Counted from the first letter of the stretch, positions 41,363 through 51,649 are shown. The stretch: DNA of 64,000 bases from Vibrio pomeroyi (GCF_024347595.1 NZ_AP025506.1:1674001-1738000); one strand, 5' to 3'. Made by a program: numbers and translations. Notes: a model not told the origin generated them from the letters alone.

Positions 41363-44300
41363 ACGACCCAATAGACAAGAACAATCTACAAACAAAGAGT
41401 CAGTCAAAAGCGACGACTCAACCCAAGGCCACTAACCAAGGACAAATCGATAAACACGCGTTAGCAAAACGTTTTTTACAACTGGGAAAACCAGAGCAAA
41501 TCAAGTTTATCGAACTGCTGAGTAACAAAGGTTTAGATTTCGAAAAACTACCTATTGTTGCGGTTGGTTCTGAACAGCAAGTCTCGCTGTCTCCGGCACA
41601 ACAACGTTTGTGGGATATTTATCGTCTAGACAAAGGTAACAGTGCCTACCATATGTCGGGGACGTTCAAAGTTAATGGTGATTTGGATATTGACCGATTA
41701 ACCCAGCTCGTCAACCAAGTCTTAGAACGCCATGATGTGCTGAGAACACGCTTTATTACCAGTGCCACGGAGCAAGTTATTCAGTTTGTCGACAAAGCGG
41801 CGGTGATGCATCCGGTTGGTGTTGATGCTCAAAGTTGGAATCAAGAGCAAATTCAAGACGCAGAGCAGGAGTTTATTGGCAAATCGTTTGAGCTTGAGAC
41901 TGAACTGCCAATTCGTATGCAATGTTTACGAACCGGTGATCATTCGTGGAAGCTACAGCTTGTCATGCATCATATCGTTTCTGATGGTTGGTCGATTGGC
42001 GTATTTTTAAATGAACTCGTTACGCTTTATCAACAAGGAAAATTGCCAGAGTTAGCGATTCAATATCGTGATTATTCTCATTGGCAAAGCGCGTTATTGG
42101 ATGCGGGGAAAGGGCAGCAACATATTGAGTTTTGGAAGCGTGAGCTTTTACAAACAGATCAAAGCCCACTGTTCCCTTGGCATAGTGACGTTACACCAAA
42201 TCAAAGACGCATTGCTGATTCGATCAGCTATGAACTCAATGAGTCGCAATCTGACAAACTAAAACAGATTGCGCGTCAGTTGTCGGTAACGACTTCGAGC
42301 TTATGGTTAGGGATATGGCAGGCTGCTTTAGCCAAGGTAACGTATCGCACAGATATATCGGTCGGCGTACCGATGGCGAATCGTACCCGCCACGAAGTGT
42401 CTAATCTGATAGGCTTTTTTGTGAATACAATGGTTATTCAGCAATCCATAACGCCTAACAGCTCTTTATCTGATGTGATTGAAGGAGCCCACAACAAAGT
42501 ACTTGAGGCGCAAGAACATCAACTATTGCCATTCGATCAGTTAGTCAGTGCTTTCACGACTGAGCAAAACGACGGTGAGCCAAAGAATTACGAACGAAAA
42601 GCAGGACAAACTCCCTTGTTTCAAGTGCTTTTTAACCATCAAAGTTCGTTGGCTGATGAGATTCAATTAGATAGTCAACTTACATTGAAGGCTGAGCAAC
42701 AAAACGGGGAATTTGCGTTATTCGATATTGCATTGGATATACGTGAGACAGAACGAAAAACATGTGTCGTGCTCACGTACTCAAAGGATCGAATCGATTC
42801 TGATGTGATGGTTGAGTTGAATGCTGTACTTGAACATCTAATCGGCAGTCTGGAGTCGCATGTAGATAACAGCCTAGCTCGAATCAATCACCTCACACGA
42901 CATGATGCATCTGTTTTAGAAAAACTATCGCAACCAGAAGGCGAGTGGGAGTTTAAGTCGATTGTTGAACTTATTGGAGTTCAAGCCAAAGTGCGACCTG
43001 ATGCCATCGCACTAAAGCATCATGACTTTGAGTTGAGCTACGTGCAATTGGATTCGGCGTCATCAGAATTGGCGTCCAAACTTGTCGCTAAAGGCGTAGT
43101 TCGAGATCAAGCGATCGGTGTGCTGTTCGAGAGAGGCGTCGAAATGATTGTCTCTATGGTTGCAGTCATGAAGGCGGGCGGGGCATTTCTACCACTAGAC
43201 CCTGATTATCCAACTGAGCGTCTTGCATATATGGTTCAAGATTCTAAGGCTGGGTTTGTGATTACGCAGCAAAGCTTAGAGCAACGTTGGCAAAACATTC
43301 AATCTGAGTTTGACGTTTCATCACCGCAAGTAAGTTCTTTAGTTTATCGTCTGCAAGACTTATCTCAATCTTTAGATAACGGACAATGTTTACCAACTGA
43401 ATTAATGCCAACGATACTCCCTGAGCAATTGGCATACATCATTTATACCTCCGGTTCGACAGGTAAACCGAAAGGCGTGGCAGTCAACCACAATGGGTTA
43501 TCTATGCATGTTCAAACCATTGGTAAGCAATATGGTATGACCCCAGAAGACGTTGAGCTTCACTTTGCATCGATTAGCTTTGATGGTGCCGTTGAGCGTT
43601 GGACTGTGCCGTTAGCGTTTGGTAGCAAGCTTGTGATCCGAGATCAAGAGTTGTGGAGTGCTGAGAAAACCTGCGAGGTACTGTGCAATGAAAAGATTAC
43701 TATTGCCTGTTTCCCGCCGAGTTACGTGGGTCCGTTGCTTGATTGGATAGAATATCAACAACCATCTATCAGTGTTCGCTCCTGGACTCTTGGTGGTGAA
43801 GCTTTTACCGCTGAAACCTATCAACGTTTGCAAAAGGTTGTGAATCCTCCTCGTATTATCAATGGTTATGGACCGACAGAAACGGTTGTCACACCGATGA
43901 TTTGGCGAGCATACCCTCAAGATAAATTGGATAGTGCGTATGCTCCGATTGGTCAGCCTGTCGGCGAACGTCGTTTGTACATATTGGATTCGCAGCTCAA
44001 TAAGGTCGCATTTGGCGCCGTTGGGGAGTTGTATATCGGTGGTGAGGTTGGGTTGGCTCGTGGGTATTTAGACCAACCAGACTTAACTTCTGAGCGGTTT
44101 ATGCCTGACCCGTTTAATCTCGATGATACGAGCAATAGACATAGCAACAACCAACGAGCAGGTCAGCGTATGTATCGAACTGGTGATCTGGTTCGGTGGA
44201 GCCGCGATGGCGTGATGGAATACATAGGCCGTGTAGACCAACAGGTTAAGATAAGAGGATTTCGCGTTGAGCTAGGAGAGATTGAAAGTCGCCTCCAATC

Positions 44301-46938
44301 CATCTCTAAGGTTGAGCATTGCGTTGTTGCAGTGGAAGAGGTAGGCCAACATAAGCAGTTGTTTGGTTATTTGCAGAGTAGTGAGCCAGAGCGTTTTGAT
44401 CTTGATGATATTCTCGAAGTGCTTTCACGAGAGTTACCCGATTACATGGTTCCAAACCAATTAATGCTCTTGGACAAATTGCCTTTAACACCTGCTGGTA
44501 AAGTTGATAGAGCCTCGCTCCCCGCGATGGATGAGAATATTCAATCGGTCGCGACAGTTGTGTTACCTAAAACCGAACAAGAGGCGTTGCTCGTAGATAT
44601 ATGGCAGCAGCTACTAGGCATCGATCAAGTGAGCTGTGCGGATAACTTCTTTGCATTGGGAGGTGATTCGATACTTTGCTTACAAATGGTGAGTAAAGTA
44701 CGTGTTGCGGGCTACAACTTAACACCACAACAAGTCTTTGAAGGCAAAACGTTGTCTGACCTAGCCGAAGCGTTGGATATCCATAAGGCCGCAACAGAGC
44801 GTGTTTTGACCGAAGAAGCGTTTGGCTTAATGCCAATCCAGGCGCATTTCTTTGCTCAAGAGTTTCCTGAGCCTGATCATTGGAATCAGCATATCTGTGT
44901 TGAGCTTAAACAAGACATGAATACCGACTATTTGGAGTTGGCGATTCAAGCGTTGGTTAAACAACACCCAAGTCTGAGGCTCGCTTTTAAACAACATCAA
45001 GGTCGTTGGAAACAACAGTATCAACCTTATCAAGAGCGCCAATACCTTTGGATAAGTTCGGTGAGCTCTGAAGACGCATTTTCGGCATTTGCTCAAGAGA
45101 TTCATCAAAGCATGGATATCGATACTGGTCGATTAATTCAGGCCGGTTACGCGCAATGTTCAGAATCCCCAAATCGCTTGATGATAGCTATTCACCACTT
45201 AGCAGTGGATGGTGTGTCTTGGCGAATTCTGTTAGATGACCTTTGGAAGGCGTATCAACAACAAGTTGCGGGGCAAGCTATCCAGTTAATGCCGAATTCG
45301 AGTGAAATCGATGAAACCCTCCGTCAGGTTGAACAATGGTCGACTACTGAACAGGGAGAATTGATGCAATACACTTGGCATGATTTGGTCCAGAAATCGT
45401 CAAATTCAGTCAAGATTAATCAAGAGCTCCCTCCTGCGCTTTATCAAGATAAAGAGGTTTACAAAACTGAACTATCGAATGACTTCACTCAAACGTTGTT
45501 GCGTGTTTCAAACACCAAGCACGGAGATATCCAAAGCGTGTTGATTGCTGCATTAGTGTCAGTATTAACGAGTGAAGCGCAACCTGAGGTTCCTCTGTAC
45601 TTAGAGGGACATGGTCGAGAAGCCTCTGTTTTTTCTAGCGTGGATCTATCAAGAATGGTGGGTTGGACGACCAGTTTGTACCCAATGATTGGGCATTTCC
45701 AACCTGATATTCTAGGTGTGCTCAACCAAACTCATGACTATTTAGAGAGCGTTAAGCAAGATGGCGGCATTGGCTATGGCGTTAGGTATTTAAACAAAGA
45801 GACTAATGATAGTTATCGCGCAAGTGCAACGTTTAACTATCTCGGCCAGTACTCAAGTGATGGGTTCGCACACTGGTGTACACCTGTAGAAGACGGAAGC
45901 CTACCTCAATCCGGCTTAAATCAGATGCTGACGCCACTTGTCGTCAATGCTCAGATTGTGTCTGGACAGTTAAGCTTGTCATGGGAGTTTGCGAAAACAC
46001 ACTATTCATTAGCAGAAATCGAGCACATAGCAGAACAGTATGTTGTGCGTTTAACGGCGCTTGTCAATGCTATGAAACAAGGAGCGAAAGTAGCAAAGAG
46101 TAATCAGTGCATAGCCAACCTGCGATTGGTAGACAAACTCAATAATACAGCGTGCGAGATTGAACCTGTTTTCTGTATTCACCCTGTGACAGGGCGTGTG
46201 ACGGGTTACCAGAGACTCGCACAAGCACTGGAAGGAGATAGAAGTGTATTTGGCATAAAGTCACAGAGCTTTGTATCAGAGAGCGTATTTGATTCCTCGT
46301 TTAATGATATGGCCGACACCTACTACCAAACGATCAAACAGCTCCAGCCTCATGGCCCTTATCGATTAGTTGGATGGTCATTGGGCGGGGCACTCGCTCA
46401 GGAAATCTCACTACGTTTAGAGAGAAATGGGGACGATATTGCATTCGTCGGGTTACTTGATTGCTATGTGCCAGGTACTGAAATTGCTGAAGATCAGTGG
46501 GACTCATCAACCTCAAAAACCAAACTCATGGAACATATTTCATTACTGCTCGGTTCAATTACTGAAGCTCAAGGGCAGCGATGTTTAGAGTTGCTCGATT
46601 CCGTATCTCCTCCAAGGTGGCCAGAAGTCTTTAATATATGGTTAGCGGAAAATAACTTCGACCGCTACATGGCGGACAATGCAAAACAGATGCTCTATAG
46701 CTGGGCAGTGGAACAACACATGCGTGCTTTGTGCCGCGGGTATCAATTACCGAGCATAAAAACCCAGTTGCATTGTTGGTGGGCAGGGCAACCAAATGGG
46801 CGTTCAGAGCTGTTATCAAAAGGGTTGAATAAGCATAACAAGCTTCAGTATTCCTCTGTTATAGGTACGGATCATTTAGGGATCGTACAGAACAATACAG
46901 TAATCAAAGACTTATACAGACATTTGTATTGTGAATAA
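41359..46938 (+). CDS. NRPS2: C-A-T-E-TE, terminal siderophore synthetase module
   Basis: A 1859-residue single-module synthetase. A basic/Gln-rich docking-like N terminus (1-70) precedes the C domain (HHIVSDG, His204), the A domain (TSGSTG near 697; pocket D-G-E-C-T-G-G-V-T, same as A1/A2 of NRPS1), T (Ser1104), an E domain (HHLAVD, His1279; GHGRE and VGWTTSLYP motifs) and a thioesterase (GWSLGG, Ser1674; His1839 near the end). It adds the fourth residue, inferred as acetyl-hydroxyornithine, sets it to D and releases the chain. A4 has an extra polar loop (NLDDTSNRHSNNQRAGQ) before the conserved YRTGD, absent in A1 and A2. It is translationally coupled to NRPS1. Hydrolysis rather than cyclisation is likely if the product is amphibactin-like, but the TE cannot be typed from sequence alone. 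Confidence 0.95.
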   Translation: MNDPIDKNNLQTKSQSKATTQPKATNQGQIDKHALAKRFLQLGKPEQIKFIELLSNKGLDFEKLPIVAVGSEQQVSLSPAQQRLWDIYRLDKGNSAYHMSGTFKVNGDLDIDRLTQLVNQVLERHDVLRTRFITSATEQVIQFVDKAAVMHPVGVDAQSWNQEQIQDAEQEFIGKSFELETELPIRMQCLRTGDHSWKLQLVMHHIVSDGWSIGVFLNELVTLYQQGKLPELAIQYRDYSHWQSALLDAGKGQQHIEFWKRELLQTDQSPLFPWHSDVTPNQRRIADSISYELNESQSDKLKQIARQLSVTTSSLWLGIWQAALAKVTYRTDISVGVPMANRTRHEVSNLIGFFVNTMVIQQSITPNSSLSDVIEGAHNKVLEAQEHQLLPFDQLVSAFTTEQNDGEPKNYERKAGQTPLFQVLFNHQSSLADEIQLDSQLTLKAEQQNGEFALFDIALDIRETERKTCVVLTYSKDRIDSDVMVELNAVLEHLIGSLESHVDNSLARINHLTRHDASVLEKLSQPEGEWEFKSIVELIGVQAKVRPDAIALKHHDFELSYVQLDSASSELASKLVAKGVVRDQAIGVLFERGVEMIVSMVAVMKAGGAFLPLDPDYPTERLAYMVQDSKAGFVITQQSLEQRWQNIQSEFDVSSPQVSSLVYRLQDLSQSLDNGQCLPTELMPTILPEQLAYIIYTSGSTGKPKGVAVNHNGLSMHVQTIGKQYGMTPEDVELHFASISFDGAVERWTVPLAFGSKLVIRDQELWSAEKTCEVLCNEKITIACFPPSYVGPLLDWIEYQQPSISVRSWTLGGEAFTAETYQRLQKVVNPPRIINGYGPTETVVTPMIWRAYPQDKLDSAYAPIGQPVGERRLYILDSQLNKVAFGAVGELYIGGEVGLARGYLDQPDLTSERFMPDPFNLDDTSNRHSNNQRAGQRMYRTGDLVRWSRDGVMEYIGRVDQQVKIRGFRVELGEIESRLQSISKVEHCVVAVEEVGQHKQLFGYLQSSEPERFDLDDILEVLSRELPDYMVPNQLMLLDKLPLTPAGKVDRASLPAMDENIQSVATVVLPKTEQEALLVDIWQQLLGIDQVSCADNFFALGGDSILCLQMVSKVRVAGYNLTPQQVFEGKTLSDLAEALDIHKAATERVLTEEAFGLMPIQAHFFAQEFPEPDHWNQHICVELKQDMNTDYLELAIQALVKQHPSLRLAFKQHQGRWKQQYQPYQERQYLWISSVSSEDAFSAFAQEIHQSMDIDTGRLIQAGYAQCSESPNRLMIAIHHLAVDGVSWRILLDDLWKAYQQQVAGQAIQLMPNSSEIDETLRQVEQWSTTEQGELMQYTWHDLVQKSSNSVKINQELPPALYQDKEVYKTELSNDFTQTLLRVSNTKHGDIQSVLIAALVSVLTSEAQPEVPLYLEGHGREASVFSSVDLSRMVGWTTSLYPMIGHFQPDILGVLNQTHDYLESVKQDGGIGYGVRYLNKETNDSYRASATFNYLGQYSSDGFAHWCTPVEDGSLPQSGLNQMLTPLVVNAQIVSGQLSLSWEFAKTHYSLAEIEHIAEQYVVRLTALVNAMKQGAKVAKSNQCIANLRLVDKLNNTACEIEPVFCIHPVTGRVTGYQRLAQALEGDRSVFGIKSQSFVSESVFDSSFNDMADTYYQTIKQLQPHGPYRLVGWSLGGALAQEISLRLERNGDDIAFVGLLDCYVPGTEIAEDQWDSSTSKTKLMEHISLLLGSITEAQGQRCLELLDSVSPPRWPEVFNIWLAENNFDRYMADNAKQMLYSWAVEQHMRALCRGYQLPSIKTQLHCWWAGQPNGRSELLSKGLNKHNKLQYSSVIGTDHLGIVQNNTVIKDLYRHLYCE

Positions 46939-47008
46939 TTTTATAAATATCTATTGCTGTAATGTTTCATTTTGAAAATTACGTGGTACACTTCGTTAAA
47001 TTATTAAT

Positions 47009-47034
47009 CGCAATGATAACCATTATCGTTATTG
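47009..47034 (+). promoter_or_regulatory. Strong Fur box upstream of siderophore receptor
   Basis: AATGATAACCATTATC at 47012-47027 matches 15 of the last 16 positions of the Fur consensus, and a second overlapping half site (CGTTATTG) extends to 47034. It is 50-75 bases before the receptor start and should give iron-dependent repression of the receptor-acetyltransferase-hydroxylase operon. Confidence 0.92.
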
Positions 47035-47083
47035 TTTGTGTTTTTATTACAATTGGTTCATAGCCGTATTGAAGGAGAATTAT

Positions 47084-49309
47084 ATGAATCGGCACTTTAT
47101 GCGTACCCCAACAGCTCTTGCGGTCGCTTTAGTCATATCGTCAGGAATGGTTCAGGCCAACGAAGATGAAACCGTTGTTGTTATTGGTCAGCAGCTAGAA
47201 GACAGTTCAGTAGGTCCAGATTTTAGTTACGTGGGATTAAGCAGTCGCACAGCAACCAAAACTGACGTTGCGATAGGTGAGACACCGCGCGCTATTTCGA
47301 TTGTGACTCGCGAACAAATGGACGACCGAGCGTCAATCAGTATTGCCGATGCATTGCAGTACACACCAAGTATTCAAGCGAACTACTTTGGTGAAGACAA
47401 CAAGCAAGATTGGTTTGTTATCCGTGGCTTTAAGCAAGCAAACAGTGGCTTGTATCAAGACGGAACGCGTTTGTACTCATCTGGCTTCTACAGCTGGCAA
47501 ATCGACCCGTTTGGACTGGAGAGAGTAGAAATCTTACGTGGTCCAGGTTCTGCATTATACGGCCAAACTCCACCAGGTGGTGTAATCAACGTTGTGAGCA
47601 AGCGTCCGCAATTTGACGGTGGTTCTGGTCAATTTGCTATTGAATACGGTACTGATGATCGCAAGCAGATTAGCTTAGATGTGAACTCTGAAGTTAACGA
47701 TAAAATGGCGTTTCGCCTGCAGGCACTTGGGCGTAAAAATGGCAGCCGTGTCGATGGTGTAGAAGCTGAACGCATTTTTATCGCTCCTTCTCTGGCTTAT
47801 AAATTCACAGACGACACAAAAATCACACTACTAACCAGCTACCAGAAAGATGATTCTGATCCGTACCTACAGTTTTTACCAATGGAAGGAACGTTAACCT
47901 CGAATCCGAATGGCAAAATCAGTGATAGCACTGCAGTAGGCAATACAGATTGGGAAACGTTCGAGCGTGAACAACTGTCAGTAGGTTATGAATTTGAACA
48001 TCATTTCAATGACAGCACTTACTTCATGCAGAACACGCGTTACAGCAAGATGGACATTAACCTTCGTCAAATGTATTCCCTTGGTTATGCAAAAGATAAT
48101 CGGTTAGGAGCATATGACCCTACGGACAGTCAGATTCTACGTGGGGCATCAACGGAAGAAGGTACATCGGACGCATTCAACATTGATAACCGAGTTGTAC
48201 ATACCTTTAAAACCGGGGTTGTAGAGCATACGTTATTGGCTGGTATTGATTACCAAAACATCGATATTGATAGTAAAGATTATGCTGCAGATCCATTTGT
48301 TGCAGATGGCAATAGTTCGATTGGCATTCCAGTGCCCGGAGTGGGCTTAGTTCCAATCGCTAATCCATTGTTTGATGTGTTCAACCCATCATATAGCAAT
48401 AACGTTACTCTGCTTGATTCAACCTTTAGTGTTGTTGATGAATCTGACCGCCAAACGACCAAGACCAAAAACAATCAGCTTGGCTTGTATCTACAAGATC
48501 AGATGATGATTGCTGACAAATGGGCTGTTCAGATTGGTGTTCGTTACGATGATTCTCAAAACAAGACTCACAACACCACGACAGGCAAGAAAACTAAGGT
48601 TGATAACGAAGAATGGACAACCAACTTAGGTGTTGCTTACCTAATGGATAATGGCTTTACGCCATACGTTAGTTACGCACAGTCGTTCAATCCTATTATT
48701 GAACTTGACGTAAATGGCGAACCGGCTAAACCAGAACGCGGCGAACAGTATGAAGTGGGTTTGAAATACCAACCGCGTAGCTTTGAAGGCTACTTCAACA
48801 TAGCGGCATTTGAAGTCTCGAAAGAAAACCTAGCACGCACTGTTAATAGCCAGCTAACGCAAATTGGTGAAGTTCGTAACCGTGGTCTTGAATTAGAGGC
48901 GGTGGCTAACGTAACCGAAGAGCTAACGTTAATCGGTAACGTGTCATTCATTGATTCTGAAATTACTGAAGATGCAAACAGCAGTTATGTGGGTAACACT
49001 CCGTCACAAATTGCTGATCAACTGGCTTCGGCTTGGGCAAACTACCGTTTCTTGAGTGGTCCACTTGATGGCCTAACCGTTGGTGCGGGTGCACGTTACG
49101 TTGGTGATTCATACGCTGATAATACCGAGACTAACGTTGTTCCTTCATACACATTGTTTGACGCAACATTGAGTTACCGAATCGAAGATTACAAGTTCCA
49201 AGTTGCAGCGAAGAACTTAGCAGACAAAGAGTACGTGGCTACGTGTGACTTCTATTGCTTCTACGGCGATCGCCGTAATGTGATTGCGAGCGTAACTTAT
49301 GACTGGTAA
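47084..49309 (+). CDS. TonB-dependent siderophore receptor (FhuE/FhuA-type)
   Basis: A 741-residue receptor from the ATG at 47084, chosen because GAAGGAG lies eight bases before it and a signal peptide (ALAVALVISSGMVQA) follows at once; a longer frame from 47036 has neither. Near the mature N terminus is a TonB-box-like DETVVVIG. The plug has ETPRAISIVTREQMDDR, FVIRGF and the LRGPGSALYGQTPPGGVIN motif of hydroxamate-type receptors. The 22-strand barrel ends ASVTYDW with a terminal Trp. It should import the siderophore made by the adjacent NRPSs. It overlaps the acetyltransferase start by 11 bases, which couples uptake and biosynthesis expression. Confidence 0.94.
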   Translation: MNRHFMRTPTALAVALVISSGMVQANEDETVVVIGQQLEDSSVGPDFSYVGLSSRTATKTDVAIGETPRAISIVTREQMDDRASISIADALQYTPSIQANYFGEDNKQDWFVIRGFKQANSGLYQDGTRLYSSGFYSWQIDPFGLERVEILRGPGSALYGQTPPGGVINVVSKRPQFDGGSGQFAIEYGTDDRKQISLDVNSEVNDKMAFRLQALGRKNGSRVDGVEAERIFIAPSLAYKFTDDTKITLLTSYQKDDSDPYLQFLPMEGTLTSNPNGKISDSTAVGNTDWETFEREQLSVGYEFEHHFNDSTYFMQNTRYSKMDINLRQMYSLGYAKDNRLGAYDPTDSQILRGASTEEGTSDAFNIDNRVVHTFKTGVVEHTLLAGIDYQNIDIDSKDYAADPFVADGNSSIGIPVPGVGLVPIANPLFDVFNPSYSNNVTLLDSTFSVVDESDRQTTKTKNNQLGLYLQDQMMIADKWAVQIGVRYDDSQNKTHNTTTGKKTKVDNEEWTTNLGVAYLMDNGFTPYVSYAQSFNPIIELDVNGEPAKPERGEQYEVGLKYQPRSFEGYFNIAAFEVSKENLARTVNSQLTQIGEVRNRGLELEAVANVTEELTLIGNVSFIDSEITEDANSSYVGNTPSQIADQLASAWANYRFLSGPLDGLTVGAGARYVGDSYADNTETNVVPSYTLFDATLSYRIEDYKFQVAAKNLADKEYVATCDFYCFYGDRRNVIASVTYDW

Positions 49310-50276
49310 CCACCAGCCTTTGAACACTCTGCCCGATGGGCAGAGTGTTTCTTTAAGTGAGGCACAAGACAGTTACTGCGTGGAAGTAAGCTCAGGTGTG
49401 ATTGAAGTTGTGCGTGAAACAAACCAGTTTTGGCGTTTAACTCAAATGACAGCGCTTAATGCGGAGCAACTTTCTGCCTTTGCCATCCTGTTCTCTGCTA
49501 ACCCTGAGATTCGAACGATTGAGCTCGGACAGTTTAGAAGCGAAGTGCTGGATTCTTTGTGTTTTGAAACTGCCGAAGGTTTAAAGGTACTTTGGCGTGA
49601 AGCCGTTATGCAAACACCTGATCTTTGGCTTAAAAATAGGAATCATAATCTTTATCCGCACAAGCAAGTCCTCGACGCTGCAGGGTATCACCCAGCCAGA
49701 CCAAAGCCCTTATTGGGTGAGTTGTATCGCCGTTATATTCCCGATCTTAACGCCGTTCTCACTCTAGAAGGCTTAGATGTCGACAAACACTTAACCTTCT
49801 TCAATAAGTGGCAAAACAACCAGCGTGTCGCGAATTTCTGGGAGCAAACTGGCTCACTGGAAGAGCACAGGAAGTACTTAGAAGAATCAGTTAAAAACAA
49901 TAAGAATCAGCTTCTTATTGTGTGCTTAGACAACCAGCCTTTCGCTTATATCGAAGTGTACTGGACCAAAGAAGACCGAATCGCACCTTATTACGCGGCG
50001 GGGGATTATGACCGAGGTATCCATATGTTGGTCGGTGAAGAATCCCACCGTGGTGCACATAAAGTTGCTGCTTGGTTGCCTTCTGTTTGCCACTTCATCT
50101 ACCTATCAGATCCTCGTACAGAAAAGATTGTTAGCGAGCCAAGAGCCGATAACGACAAGATGATCGGATATCTGCAGAAGTATGGATTTGCCAAAGTAAA
50201 AGAATTTGAATTTCCGCATAAACGTGCGGCTTTAATGTGTCAGTTGAAAGACAGCTTTTTCAGTAACGAGTTCTAA
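49299..50276 (+). CDS. Siderophore N-acetyltransferase (IucB/AlcB-like)
   Basis: A 325-residue protein. The C-terminal half (about 145-325) is a GNAT-fold IucB-type domain with LYRRYIPDLNAVLTL, NKWQNNQRVANFWEQTGS, FAYIEVYWTKEDRIAPYYAAGDYDRGIHMLVGE (in pieces) and LSDPRTEKIVSEPRADN, near-diagnostic of acetyl-CoA:N6-hydroxylysine / N5-hydroxyornithine acetyltransferases. The N-terminal 140 residues are a less conserved extension, as in other siderophore acetyltransferases. It should acetylate the hydroxylamine made by the next gene to give the hydroxamate that chelates iron. The ATG lies inside the receptor gene's end, an 11-base overlap. Confidence 0.92.
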   Translation: MTGNHQPLNTLPDGQSVSLSEAQDSYCVEVSSGVIEVVRETNQFWRLTQMTALNAEQLSAFAILFSANPEIRTIELGQFRSEVLDSLCFETAEGLKVLWREAVMQTPDLWLKNRNHNLYPHKQVLDAAGYHPARPKPLLGELYRRYIPDLNAVLTLEGLDVDKHLTFFNKWQNNQRVANFWEQTGSLEEHRKYLEESVKNNKNQLLIVCLDNQPFAYIEVYWTKEDRIAPYYAAGDYDRGIHMLVGEESHRGAHKVAAWLPSVCHFIYLSDPRTEKIVSEPRADNDKMIGYLQKYGFAKVKEFEFPHKRAALMCQLKDSFFSNEF

Positions 50277-50350
50277 TAATGAAGCGGTAAGTACTGGTAA
50301 AGGGAGTCGGAATAGGGGCCTTGTACCCAACAATTATCATGAGGTTATAC

Positions 50351-51640
50351 ATGACGAAACAAATTAAGGAATATGATGTTCTCGGAGTAGGTTTTGGCCC
50401 TGCTAATTTATCGATAGCCATTGCGTTAGAAGAACAAGCTAAAGACAAAGGCTTAAGTTATTGCTTCTTAGAGCAAAAACCTGATTTTGAATGGCACGGC
50501 GGCATGTTGCTTGATGGAACAAGAATGCAGATCTCTTGTTTGAAAGATCTGGTGACGCTACGAAACCCAACAAGCCCATACTCGTTCGTAAACTATTTGC
50601 ACACCAAAGACAGGCTCAACGCTTTCATCAACCTAGGCAGCATGAACCCTTCCCGTGTTGAGTTTAACGACTACCTGACTTGGGTTGCTAATCAATTCTC
50701 AGAACGCGTAAATTACGGCCAGCGAGTCATTGATATTGAAGCGATTGAAGAAAACGGTCATAGCTCAAAAGTAAAAGTTACCTCTACCGATATACACGGT
50801 AATCAGACGGTTCGAATCGCTAAGAACCTTATTGTTGGTATGGGAGGAATGCCGAAGCTACCGAAACAGTTTGAAGGCCATGATAATGAACAAATTATCC
50901 ATTCTTCAAAATACAAAGCATGGCGCGAGACCTTTAAAGGAAATTCAGATCCTAAAATCGCGATAGTTGGAGCAGGGCAGAGCGCGGCAGAAATATTCGT
51001 TGATCTAACAAACCGTTATGCGGATGGCGAGATACATATGGTCAACCGTCGCTTCGCATTACACCCTGCTGATGACAGTCCGTTCGTTAATGAGGTGTTC
51101 GATCCTGATTTCACTGACCACATGTATGAAAGCACGCAAGAGCAGCGCGATCATATTCTTTCTCGTTTTAGTGCAACCAACTACTCGGTAGTCGATACAG
51201 AAGAGCTCAATGCAATATATGAGTTACTCTATTTGCAAAAAGTAACGGGAGAAGGCAAGCATCAGCATCTACGTTGCCATGACATTCAAGAGGTTGCGCA
51301 GAAGGATGACAAAGTCGCATTGCGCTTGAATGACACGATCAACAAAGCACAGGCATGGAATGAATATGATGCCATCATTCTTGCCACTGGTTATCGATAC
51401 GATGAGTTCAACCAAATGCTGAGCTCAATTGAACCTCTGATTGATAGTAAATCGGTAGGGCGTTCATACCAATTAGACATGAAGCCAAGCTGTGACGTTA
51501 AAATCTTCCTACAGGGTTGTTGTGAATCTTCTCACGGCCTAAGTGACACGCTTCTTTCAGTGTTGGCTGTTCGTTCTAAAGAAATTGTGGATGCTCTTCT
51601 ATCTAATTCTAAGCAAACGGTTGAGACTGAAAAAGCGTAA
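50351..51640 (+). CDS. L-ornithine N5-/L-lysine N6-monooxygenase (PvdA/IucD family)
   Basis: A 429-residue flavoprotein from the ATG at 50351, chosen over an ATG 30 bases upstream because TGAGG sits six bases before it. FAD motif GVGFGPAN (about 12-19), NADPH motif GAGQSAAE (about 207-214) and the C-terminal ATGYRYDEF fingerprint are all present, with the family's DLVTLRNPTSPYSFVNYL substrate block. It hydroxylates the side-chain amine of ornithine (or lysine) with NADPH and O2, the first committed step for hydroxamate residues. Ornithine is preferred by context with the NRPS pockets, not proven. It ends the receptor-acetyltransferase-hydroxylase operon, followed by a hairpin. Confidence 0.93.
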   Translation: MTKQIKEYDVLGVGFGPANLSIAIALEEQAKDKGLSYCFLEQKPDFEWHGGMLLDGTRMQISCLKDLVTLRNPTSPYSFVNYLHTKDRLNAFINLGSMNPSRVEFNDYLTWVANQFSERVNYGQRVIDIEAIEENGHSSKVKVTSTDIHGNQTVRIAKNLIVGMGGMPKLPKQFEGHDNEQIIHSSKYKAWRETFKGNSDPKIAIVGAGQSAAEIFVDLTNRYADGEIHMVNRRFALHPADDSPFVNEVFDPDFTDHMYESTQEQRDHILSRFSATNYSVVDTEELNAIYELLYLQKVTGEGKHQHLRCHDIQEVAQKDDKVALRLNDTINKAQAWNEYDAIILATGYRYDEFNQMLSSIEPLIDSKSVGRSYQLDMKPSCDVKIFLQGCCESSHGLSDTLLSVLAVRSKEIVDALLSNSKQTVETEKA

Positions 51641-51649
51641 TTAACATAT

